Origin: Bacteroidia bacterium
GTDB taxonomy: Bacteria > Bacteroidota > Bacteroidia > J057
Assembly (NCBI GenBank): GCA_022760475.1
Contig: JALEFZ010000055.1
Coordinates: 434,001-498,000, forward strand
Reading direction: 5' to 3'
Length of the DNA: 64,000 nucleotides
Positions within the stretch are counted from its first letter, which is position 1. Each line of letters opens with the position of its first letter. The position numbers and the translations under genes were made by a program. The notes under the pieces were generated by a model. That model was given only the letters and a program-made list of their open reading frames with translations. It was not told where the DNA came from and made no database searches. Shown here in pieces: positions 31,803-39,966 of this stretch.

Positions 31803-33857
31803 TTATTGTTGTTCTTCCTTTTGTTCGGGCGTTTGGGGGATAAGAATGCTAACCTTACTTCCTTTGCCGGGTTCGCTTTCGATATCGAGTTCTCCACGAA
31901 GTCCTGTTACCCGATCTTCTATGTTGGAGAGTCCCATCCCATGGGTACTTTTATTTATCACCTTTGGAAAACCTCTCCCATTGTCTTCAACTGATAGGCT
32001 AAGACCTTCATGGCTATTTTTTAGCTTAACCCAGACTTTGTTTGCTTGGGCATGCTTGATTACATTTTGAAGAAGTTCCTGGAGGATGCGATAGACATGC
32101 GTTTCCTTTTCATTTGAAAAATTAATTGACTCATCGATCTCAGCCTCGTAACTCACTTCGATTTTGCCGCTGCTATTTATCGTTTTACAGAGAGATTTGA
32201 TGGAGGGTTCAAGGCCAAGGTGCTTTAGGGGCAGCGCCATCATGTCATGGGACAGTTGACGGGTTTCCTGGTATGCCATGCTCAACAATTCCTGGGTATG
32301 CTTGAATTTTTCCCTAGCATTATCGTCCAAACTACGTTTGAGACCTTCCATGCTGAGTTTCACCGCTGCAAGTGTACCACCCAGGGTATCGTGCAATTCT
32401 TTAGCAACCCGTTTTCTTTCCTTTTCCTGCCCTTCCAGTTTGGAATTCAGGGACTCGATGGTCTGCTCCTTCATCAAGTCGATCACCAACTGCTGATTGA
32501 TTCTGGCCTGTTGTGCCATCAGTTTCTTCCTATTTATATAGGATACATAGTAATAGACGACTACTGAGATCAAGAGTAAAACTAAGACCGCAGCAGCCGA
32601 AATGGTTCCTTGTAGTCTTTGTCTTGCTTGAATTCTGATTTTCTGATTTTCCAGCTCTTTCTTATCAGTCTGAAAACCAGCTTCAGCAAATTTTAGCGCC
32701 TCTTCTGCTGCAGTGAGTCGTTCGTTATACTTCACAAACTCATCCTGCTTGAGGTACCAGATAGAAGAATCCAACATCCCAAGGTTCTCATAGATTCGTG
32801 CCATGAGGAAATACCCCAGGGTGGAGTCCTTTTGTGAATTCAATTCTCCTGCAACTTTAAGGGATTCCAGGGTATGGCTTTTGGCTTCGCGATATTTTCC
32901 TAGTTCAAATTTTTGTTGTGCAAGGGTTTGCAGGGCTGCAGAAAGCCCTCGGGAGCTGTTGGCCGCTCTGGCATAACTGATGTGCCTTTCTAGGTAAAAG
33001 CGGGAACTGTCAAGCAGTTGGAAATATTCTTCGTTTTGCTCGCCTTCATTATTTTGAAGGATAATGTTTTTCCAAGTCTCAAACCCATCTCCAATATACA
33101 AATTGATGCTTTGGGCCATAAATTCCTGGCCATTTGCTGTATAAATCGCTGAGCCCTTCCGATAATTTTCGATAGAACTTTTCAGGGTTTCAATGTCGGA
33201 TTGCTCCGTTCCATAACTCAACTGAAGCCAGGCAAACTCTTGAAGAAAACTTGCCTGGTTGATGGGATCATTTCTTTGCTCCAACAACCTTTTGCAACTG
33301 TCAGCATAAGAAAAGGCTTTCTCGTATTCCTCTCTCCCTGCATAGAGGGTCATCAAATTCAGGTTTGCAGAATATAGGAGGCTAACCTTTTCATCCTGCT
33401 TGGAGTTGCTCATTTTTTGCAAGATAAGAATGGCCTGGGTTATGTCTTCCATGGCCTCATCCTGTTGCTGTCCATTAAGGTATGCGTAACCTCTCCTACT
33501 GAGGTATTTTGCCTGATTGAGCGTATCCTTAAGGTTCTCCGCCAGGATTATGGTTCGATCGAAATACTCAAGAGCTTCTTCGATGCGACCCTCATTGGAG
33601 AAAAGGCTTCCAATCAGTCCCATAAACTCTAACTGGTAATTGGGAAGTTTTTTTTCCAGGGAGGTTTGAAGGCCTTGATGAGCCAGCTCTACGGCAATGT
33701 TTGGACTGATTGATTTGATTAGGCTGATTTTTGCCTCGAGGCTATCAATTCTTGGGTTTTCAAGAACAGGGGAAGAATTTTCCCTACATCCTTCCCAACC
33801 AAAGGTTAGGAAAAGAATAATTGGTATTAGAAGGATGTAGGGTTTTTGCATATGCAT
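31803..33857 (-). CDS. TPR sensor histidine kinase (HisKA_3 type)
   Basis: A 684-aa kinase. A hydrophobic N-terminal segment (residues 5-21) ending near a Cys suggests a signal peptide, possibly a lipoprotein signal, although W-E-G-C is a poor lipobox. TPR repeats (about 60-400) form a periplasmic sensor, a membrane helix lies near 418-440, then a coiled coil and the DHp domain with phosphoacceptor His489 (A-K-E-L-H-D-T-L-G-G). The ATPase domain has D-N-G-R-G-F-P and G-M-G-L-S-N-I. No response regulator gene is adjacent, so it is an orphan here. It follows the 147-aa gene by 34 nt. Confidence 0.9.
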   Translation of the reverse strand: MHMQKPYILLIPIILFLTFGWEGCRENSSPVLENPRIDSLEAKISLIKSISPNIAVELAHQGLQTSLEKKLPNYQLEFMGLIGSLFSNEGRIEEALEYFDRTIILAENLKDTLNQAKYLSRRGYAYLNGQQQDEAMEDITQAILILQKMSNSKQDEKVSLLYSANLNLMTLYAGREEYEKAFSYADSCKRLLEQRNDPINQASFLQEFAWLQLSYGTEQSDIETLKSSIENYRKGSAIYTANGQEFMAQSINLYIGDGFETWKNIILQNNEGEQNEEYFQLLDSSRFYLERHISYARAANSSRGLSAALQTLAQQKFELGKYREAKSHTLESLKVAGELNSQKDSTLGYFLMARIYENLGMLDSSIWYLKQDEFVKYNERLTAAEEALKFAEAGFQTDKKELENQKIRIQARQRLQGTISAAAVLVLLLISVVVYYYVSYINRKKLMAQQARINQQLVIDLMKEQTIESLNSKLEGQEKERKRVAKELHDTLGGTLAAVKLSMEGLKRSLDDNAREKFKHTQELLSMAYQETRQLSHDMMALPLKHLGLEPSIKSLCKTINSSGKIEVSYEAEIDESINFSNEKETHVYRILQELLQNVIKHAQANKVWVKLKNSHEGLSLSVEDNGRGFPKVINKSTHGMGLSNIEDRVTGLRGELDIESEPGKGSKVSILIPQTPEQKEEQQ

Positions 33858-33891
33858 AGATTAAAAAACCTATACAATTTTAAGCATTTTA

Positions 33892-34335
33892 TTATAAAGG
33901 TCTTGGGTTGTGGGGAATGTTCAGGATAACTCTCTTGCTAGGTGGCTTGCCACTGGTAGCAGTTTCGATGTCATCAATTGGCGTAGGCCTTTCCCACTTT
34001 TCCTGGAAGAGCACATTGTCAGGGTTGCTCCTTGATTTGAAAGTAACCATTGCTGAGTTCATGGTATTGTGGGTAACGATCTCAACAATTCTTTCTTCGC
34101 TTGTGGATTGGTTGGCACCGTCCTCAGTCCAAAACAGAATTTGGAAGTCGCCATTTTCAGGGCTTTCACCATAAGTGAAGGTCTCAATTCCAGCTTCTGT
34201 GTCGGTCAAGAGGTTTTGATTATCATTCAAATCCACATTTACCTTTAGGACAAAAGTTTCTGTTAGTGATCTGGCGTCGCCATCCTGGCTAGCAGATACC
34301 GCGTTGAATGAGTGTGAACGAAGTGAAATAGACAT
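33892..34335 (-). CDS. Hypothetical protein upstream of the histidine kinase
   Basis: A 147-aa acidic protein without signal peptide or membrane helix and without a recognised family. It is rich in Asp, Glu, Ser and Thr with beta-type segments (F-Q-I-L-F-W-T-E-D-G; A-M-V-T-F-K-S-R-S). It ends with a Pro/Lys/Arg-rich tail. Same strand and a 34-nt gap to the kinase gene suggest one transcript. Confidence 0.5.
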   Translation of the reverse strand: MSISLRSHSFNAVSASQDGDARSLTETFVLKVNVDLNDNQNLLTDTEAGIETFTYGESPENGDFQILFWTEDGANQSTSEERIVEIVTHNTMNSAMVTFKSRSNPDNVLFQEKWERPTPIDDIETATSGKPPSKRVILNIPHNPRPL

Positions 34336-34546
34336 AGGTTTACAATTAGGGGGTTAATCGAAAAATTAAACTAGGAAGATTTTCTTTGAATTCTAAATTT
34401 CCTGCAATTGGCAATAGTTATTTCGTTTTCGCTTAATCAAAACACTCATTTTATTTCAACTTATGCTAGCGCATAAATATCCATATTGGTAGGTATTTTT
34501 ACGGATATTGGACAATTTCTTGTGACTTTCTCAAATTAAAATCACC

Positions 34547-35053
34547 ATGAAAATAAAAATTGTTATTGGCTTATTCGCCTCAGGTTTGGTATTTCATGCT
34601 GGAATAAATCAATTTCATTCTCTTTTGTACAGGTTTCTTGAGGATACCCTGATCTATTCTCCCTGGCGGCTTGGTGCTATATATGGAGTTTCACTTTTGC
34701 TGCCTGTCGTATTTATTCTAATCATTTACTATTTCGTACTTAACGCGCTTTCTAAATGGACTTTTGATGAAGTTAGACAGGTTATAAGGGTTTTCCTGTT
34801 TTCATTAGGGATATGGCTTGGGATGAGTGTTCTGTTATGGGTTCAAGCCTTTGTGCGCTCATATAGGAATGATGCCGATTATTATGACATACTAAATGAT
34901 TACTATGATCGGTTTGAACAGGAAATTGGATTGTATGAAGGTATTATTAACTGGATTTCTGAAGCCTTACTTTTGGGAGGGGTTTTTTTGATTACGCTGA
35001 ATATCATTAACCGAATAAATCCGGAAGAGCAAATCGATAAAATAGGGCAATAA
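34547..35053 (+). CDS. Four-helix membrane protein of unknown function
   Basis: A 168-aa protein with hydrophobic segments near residues 5-20, 44-68, 82-102 and 138-156. An acidic, Tyr-rich loop (N-D-A-D-Y-Y-D-I-L-N-D-Y-Y-D-R-F-E-Q-E) lies before the last helix. No family was recognised. It is divergent from the 147-aa/kinase genes across a 211-bp AT-rich gap. Confidence 0.6.
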   Translation: MKIKIVIGLFASGLVFHAGINQFHSLLYRFLEDTLIYSPWRLGAIYGVSLLLPVVFILIIYYFVLNALSKWTFDEVRQVIRVFLFSLGIWLGMSVLLWVQAFVRSYRNDADYYDILNDYYDRFEQEIGLYEGIINWISEALLLGGVFLITLNIINRINPEEQIDKIGQ

Positions 35054-35078
35054 AAAAGGAGGAGCATATTGCCCCTCC
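35051..35078 (-). terminator. Rho-independent terminator of the large TonB-dependent receptor gene
   Basis: A 9-bp stem (35058-35066 with 35070-35078, one G-U pair on the minus strand) with a 3-nt loop is followed by TTTTTT on the minus strand. Confidence 0.85.
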
Positions 35079-35106
35079 CAACTTTATTTAAACGATCACA
35101 TTTCCA

Positions 35107-38100
35107 TTAGAAGATATACCTCAGACCCACCTGCAACTGCCATCTTGAAAGAAGGCTAAAGTCATTGACAAAGGTGCTGGTCAAAGATTCATCGAAGCTG
35201 TAGGTTGGGTTGTTATCATCGTCAATTGTTACGCCGATAGGCTGGGTATTGACAGGAAACTGACGAACTCCCCAATTAGAATTTAGCAAGTTTCCTACAT
35301 TCAGGAAGTCAAGGCTCAACTGAATGGTATGGGTTTCTTCTCCTACCAGGAAGTTCACATCTTGAAGAATCCTCAAGTCGATGCTGCTGAACCAAGGGCT
35401 GAGGATTGCATACTTTTCCGCGTACATTCCTCTACGTCCATTCAGGTACTCATCTTGTTGGATGAATGCATTCAGGGCATTGCGCTGAGATTCCTGAGCT
35501 GCCGCATCACCTGTGAAACTCATCTCATTGATCTCGGAAGATGTTGGGATATAGATCAGGTCGTTCAATCCCGAACCATCGCGGTTGATGTCTCCAGAAT
35601 AAGTGTAACTAAATCTTCCACCCTGGGCGGCTTCGAAGAACACACCAATGGTGGTTGCCATGCTGTTGTAAGTGAATTTCTTGAATCCAGAACCTACAAA
35701 TCTGTGGCGGTTTCCATATAGAGAAGGAGCAGAAATGGCCTGGTTTACGTTTCCAAAGGCTGGGTTTCTGTCATAGGCATCACCTGAAATCTCAGCTTCG
35801 ATGGAGCTTGCATCCACTGCGTCAAGGAAGTTGTAGCCAAGGCTTGTGGTGAAGTCGTTGCCCCAGTCGCGCTGCAACTGTAAACTCAGGTTGAAACTAC
35901 GTCCGATATTGGTGTTTGTAAATACATAGGCATTGTTAGCAAAGTCATTGGTACGGTCATTTGCTGTATAGATTACCCTATTGTCCACACCATTGAGCTG
36001 GCCGGAAGGTGGCTTCAATCCATAGTTCCTAACAATCATTGCATTGATGTCCTTGGTGTAAATCACATCCATGGTAGCTATCCATCCTTTTCCGAAGCTC
36101 TGGTCAATACCAAAGTTAGATCTCCAAACCTGAGGAAAACGGAAATCAGGACGGGTTACGTTGTAGAAAAAGAAGTTCGGGTTAGCTACATGGTTTCCAA
36201 TCCATACAAATGGGAACCTACCAGTGAATAGACCAGTACCCCCCCTAAGCTGGGTTGTTCCTTTACCACCCAGGTCGTAGTTGAATCCAAACCTAGGAGA
36301 AATCAAAGGTACTTGCTCTGGAAGTTGAGTGTGCTCAAAAGTAATTGCGTTTCCATCTTCATCTGAGTACTCAAGTCCAGGGATATAACAGCAATTTCTG
36401 TCAATGTTTTCCTGGATCAATGAGTCTGTGTTAAAATATAGAGGCACATCCAAACGTACACCGAAGGTAAGTTTCAGGTCTTTGGTGGGAGTCCATTCAT
36501 CCTGAATATAGAAAGCAGCCTGTCCAACGTTGGTCTCGGCAAGGGCCCAGGTTCCATTTTCGTTATTCGTGTCAAAGGTGTTTTGAGCTGCTGCGGCGTC
36601 GTCATCAAATGCTCCGGAAGACACACTATCAAGGAAGGCCTGAACAGAAGCAAAGCCAGGGCCGAAGGTTCCACCGGGGTTTCCGGCTATGTCATACACA
36701 CCCAGATTAAAGGAGTTGTTGAAATCAAATCTTTCGAAAGATCCCCCTACTGTCAAGGTATGGTCATTCAAGTAAATGTTCAGGTTGTCAGTAAACTGGA
36801 ATACATCCTGGTCAAGCACATTGTTGATGGAGAAGGGTTCATGTCCTGCTACGATGTAGCGGATACCATCTCTGTTGATGTTGACTACAGGGAATGGATC
36901 TGAAAGGGCATTTCTGAAGTCCCTGAATCCTGTATAACCCAGCTGGGCTTTGTTAGCAAATCTGTTTCCGAATACTGATCGAAGTTCGAGTATACCTGAC
37001 TGAAGGTTGTTGTTGATCTCGTATCCTGAATTGAAGAACTGCAGGGTGGTAGCGTCGGGACCTCTTCTACCCAATGCGGATGGGTGAGCAGGCTTCTGCT
37101 TGGAAGCTCTTAGGAAGTTATAGGTAGCTACAAGGGTATGTTTTTCGTTGATGGCGAAATCTAGCTTGAAAATTCCCTTTTCGTTATCAGTTCTATGAAG
37201 GTAGTTTTCGTAAGCACCAGTTTGATATCCCAGCGTTGCCAGTGCATTTGAAACTGCCATAAGGTCAGACTCTTCTACCCTTGATACGTTTTCTCCATTT
37301 CTGCTGCTGTTGTTAGCGATGAAGTTAGACCCCTGGTCGCTTCTTCTTTCCAATTCGAAGTTGACAAAGAAGAACAAACGGTTTTTGATGATCGGACCTC
37401 CTAGAGAGAAACCTGTTTGAAGTTGAGATAGGTCTGGAGCTTCGATATCTGTTCCTGCAACCCTTGCTCCGGTCATGTTCTGGTTTCTAGCAAAGCTAAA
37501 TACTGTCCCATCAAAGTTGTTGGTTCCGGATTTGGTAACAGCATTTACAGATGCACCTGTAAATCCAGATTGAGTCACATCATAGGGAGCAATAGAGACT
37601 TGAATCTGGTCGATTGCATCCAGCGAGATGGGCTGGGCATCGGTTTGACCCCCTGGGGTCGCTGCATCCAGGCCAAATGGGTTGTTGAAAATTGATCCAT
37701 CAAGGGAAAAGTTGTTGAACTGGTCGTTCCTTCCTGCAAATGAATTGCCACTGGCGGCCGGGTTCAGACGGGTATAGTCTGAGGCCGAACGTGAAATTGT
37801 AGGAAGGCGTCTCAGTTGGTCATTGTCGATGTTGGTTGCTGCCCCTGTCCTATCGCCATTCATGATGGGATTGGGTTCTGCAACGATCTCTACTGCATCG
37901 ACACTCACATCTTCTTTGTTGAGGGTAAAGTCCAATTCCAGTTTTTGTCCCAGACTTAAGAAAATGCCTTTGGACTTTGTGGTTTGGTACCCGATGAAAC
38001 TTACCTCGATCAAGTAAGGTCCTCCTACACGGAGGTTTGCAAGGGTATAATTTCCATTATCCTGTGTGTTGATGCCATACTTAATTCCGGAAGGAGTATG

Positions 38101-38250
38101 GGTAGCTACAACGGTTGCTCCTGTCAAGGCTTGACCATTCTTGCCAGTAACTACACCGCGAATTGTACCGGTAGTTACACCCTGACCATAGGTAGACAGT
38201 GCCCCCATTAGAAAAATAAGGGCGCAGGTTAAACGTAGAAACTGCTTCAT
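35107..38250 (-). CDS. TonB-dependent receptor, Oar-like
   Basis: A 1047-aa outer-membrane protein. Signal peptide 1-22; carboxypeptidase-regulatory-like domain about 25-112 (G-T-I-R-G-V-V-T-G-K-N-G-Q-A-L); plug about 115-250 (Q-L-R-R-L-P-T; N-Q-F-N-N-F-S-L-D-G-S; I-D-Q-I-Q-V-S-I-A-P-Y-D-V-T-Q-S-G-F-T-G). The barrel ends in the aromatic V-G-L-R-Y-I-F expected for BAM assembly. The plug pattern is that of Oar-like proteins, which export or import proteins and peptides in myxobacteria and Bacteroidota; the substrate here is unknown. It has no SusD neighbour and its own terminator. Confidence 0.9.
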   Translation of the reverse strand: MKQFLRLTCALIFLMGALSTYGQGVTTGTIRGVVTGKNGQALTGATVVATHTPSGIKYGINTQDNGNYTLANLRVGGPYLIEVSFIGYQTTKSKGIFLSLGQKLELDFTLNKEDVSVDAVEIVAEPNPIMNGDRTGAATNIDNDQLRRLPTISRSASDYTRLNPAASGNSFAGRNDQFNNFSLDGSIFNNPFGLDAATPGGQTDAQPISLDAIDQIQVSIAPYDVTQSGFTGASVNAVTKSGTNNFDGTVFSFARNQNMTGARVAGTDIEAPDLSQLQTGFSLGGPIIKNRLFFFVNFELERRSDQGSNFIANNSSRNGENVSRVEESDLMAVSNALATLGYQTGAYENYLHRTDNEKGIFKLDFAINEKHTLVATYNFLRASKQKPAHPSALGRRGPDATTLQFFNSGYEINNNLQSGILELRSVFGNRFANKAQLGYTGFRDFRNALSDPFPVVNINRDGIRYIVAGHEPFSINNVLDQDVFQFTDNLNIYLNDHTLTVGGSFERFDFNNSFNLGVYDIAGNPGGTFGPGFASVQAFLDSVSSGAFDDDAAAAQNTFDTNNENGTWALAETNVGQAAFYIQDEWTPTKDLKLTFGVRLDVPLYFNTDSLIQENIDRNCCYIPGLEYSDEDGNAITFEHTQLPEQVPLISPRFGFNYDLGGKGTTQLRGGTGLFTGRFPFVWIGNHVANPNFFFYNVTRPDFRFPQVWRSNFGIDQSFGKGWIATMDVIYTKDINAMIVRNYGLKPPSGQLNGVDNRVIYTANDRTNDFANNAYVFTNTNIGRSFNLSLQLQRDWGNDFTTSLGYNFLDAVDASSIEAEISGDAYDRNPAFGNVNQAISAPSLYGNRHRFVGSGFKKFTYNSMATTIGVFFEAAQGGRFSYTYSGDINRDGSGLNDLIYIPTSSEINEMSFTGDAAAQESQRNALNAFIQQDEYLNGRRGMYAEKYAILSPWFSSIDLRILQDVNFLVGEETHTIQLSLDFLNVGNLLNSNWGVRQFPVNTQPIGVTIDDDNNPTYSFDESLTSTFVNDFSLLSRWQLQVGLRYIF

Positions 38251-38511
38251 TGAAATTATTTTGGAAGAAAAAAGTAGTGTTAATGTGACACCATGTAATT
38301 TGTGGCAAAGTTACACAAATTAACATTAAGTTCATGTTAGATTTATGCACAATTAATCCTAGGCAGAAATCCTGTATTTTGCGATTTCATTGTCTAGCTT
38401 GAAATAGTTGTGAATAACTCATTCTTAATGAGCAATTCTTTCTGCCTGGTTTAGAAACTATGCATTCCATTTGCTAACTTCCAACCAGTTAAAAATCAGA
38501 ATGAATATTTT

Positions 38512-38961
38512 ATGAGGCATCTAATAGGAATCTTAGAAGAAGCCATTGCTCAGTTGGGGATACAACCTGAAGAGACCCGTGGAGAAAGACCGGGTACCTG
38601 GTTGTTGCAAAAAGGTGAGGCCAAGATTTTGATAGAACTATTGACTACAGATGGCAAGTCGGCTACCCTCCTTCAAATTTCTGCTCCTTTGGTTCCGTGG
38701 CCTTCCAGCAATCAGCAAAAGGTTGCCGTAGAGTTGTTGAGGAAGAATCATCAATTGATAGATGCTGGATATTCATTATTCGAGAATACCATTTACTTAA
38801 GAATTAGCCGTGAGACGGCTGGTTTGGATGTGATTGAAGCTATTCAGATGATTGCCAAGATGGGGCATTATGCAGAAGAACTTGACGAATGGCTCAAAGA
38901 TCTCGCCAATGAGCGTGTGCCCATCGGTTTCAAAAACTTTGTTCCGGCTAAGGATAAGTAA
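38512..38961 (+). CDS. YbjN / type III chaperone-like small protein
   Basis: A 149-aa soluble protein with the alpha-beta layout of the YbjN/CesT-like fold: N-terminal helix (I-G-I-L-E-E-A-I-A-Q-L-G), strands (W-L-L-Q-K-G-E-A-K-I-L-I-E-L; A-T-L-L-Q-I-S-A-P-L-V), central helix and a last strand-helix (I-Y-L-R-I-S-R-E-T-A-G-L-D-V-I-E-A-I-Q-M-I). Function unknown. It converges on the SRPBCC-like gene with a 7-nt gap. Confidence 0.6.
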   Translation: MRHLIGILEEAIAQLGIQPEETRGERPGTWLLQKGEAKILIELLTTDGKSATLLQISAPLVPWPSSNQQKVAVELLRKNHQLIDAGYSLFENTIYLRISRETAGLDVIEAIQMIAKMGHYAEELDEWLKDLANERVPIGFKNFVPAKDK

Positions 38962-38968
38962 TCAGGAT

Positions 38969-39598
38969 TTAGCCAAGCTCCAGCTTCCTTTTTTTATTTC
39001 TGTGAAATTCTCCTACCGTCATTCTGTGGAAGAAGGGGTATAGGGTAGCGTCTCTCCAGGCTGCATCGCTTTTGAAGTAGCTTTTGTGGATCAATTTTGT
39101 TGAATTTTCACCTTCCTCAAGGAATTGGAGGCTTTGTACACCTTTATAAAGTCCACCCTCAATATATGCGATCTCCATATACTTTCTATCTGCGTCCAAA
39201 TCTAGCAGCTTCATTCCAATAACCAATCTGGGACCAAAAATATTCAGCCAACAGTAAAATTGACTTCCAATTTGTAATTTTACATGTTCTTCATTACTCG
39301 GGTACATTAGCTTATCTTCCTTAGGGAGATAGGCAAAAATGAAATTGACCATAGGACCAGACCAGGTCTTTGAAGGATGTTCCTCAGTATATAAGGTCCA
39401 AACTTTATCCAAACTGCTCTCGATTAATATTTCCTCACTTTGTTGACCATATTTAGTTAGATCATCGCCCAAATGAAGTGTTCGAAGTTTAGATAATTCA
39501 GGATTTTGTTTAAATCTCTTTTCCAGAAAGGTGATTACTTTAGGTGGGAATTTATTTAGGCGTTGATAATCAATATTTTCGGTTTGCATATCGGTCAA
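38969..39598 (-). CDS. Hypothetical SRPBCC-like protein
   Basis: A 209-aa soluble protein. The pattern I-L-I-E-S-S-L-D-K-V-W-T-L-Y near residue 60 and the following alternation of strands to a final long helix resemble START/SRPBCC ligand-binding proteins. The last 15 residues are basic. No closer family was recognised, and gene context gives no hint. Confidence 0.5.
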   Translation of the reverse strand: MTDMQTENIDYQRLNKFPPKVITFLEKRFKQNPELSKLRTLHLGDDLTKYGQQSEEILIESSLDKVWTLYTEEHPSKTWSGPMVNFIFAYLPKEDKLMYPSNEEHVKLQIGSQFYCWLNIFGPRLVIGMKLLDLDADRKYMEIAYIEGGLYKGVQSLQFLEEGENSTKLIHKSYFKSDAAWRDATLYPFFHRMTVGEFHRNKKRKLELG

Positions 39599-39966
39599 TA
39601 GCTTTCGTATTTATTTTTGATTTTCACAAAATACCATCTTTGTTGGATAGCCACTCAATTTATGTCTGAGAAAAAATTGTTAAACAAGTATAGTTTTTGT
39701 TTCACCTAAAAAAAATTCACCAATCGCATTATGTCAATCCTGACACTTTATTATTTAAAATATTTACTAAATTAATAGGGCTGCAAGTATTTTAAATTTT
39801 GAAATATACAGACAAATGTGTTAATCTTTGTTTGTAGGTGATTGATATTCAGTTTCTCCCCTGTTAAGGATTTGTTAAAATAAACATAATATACCATTTA
39901 GAGAATTACTACGAATCCTTCCTACTTTTAACATATACACAAGCATCAATTTAATATCACTTTTTC
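39599..39966. promoter_or_regulatory. Long AT-rich leader of the PhoX-like gene
   Basis: This 368-bp gap has no gene. It separates divergent genes and must hold the promoter of a gene that codon use marks as strongly expressed. TTTG tetramers recur (for example near 39634, 39688, 39829 and 39890), but no pair with exact Bacteroidota -33/-7 spacing was found by eye. Confidence 0.35.

Noticed and set aside
35107-38250. SusC-type receptor of a polysaccharide utilisation locus
   Set aside because: The plug and N-domain pattern is Oar-like, and no SusD gene or glycoside enzyme is adjacent.
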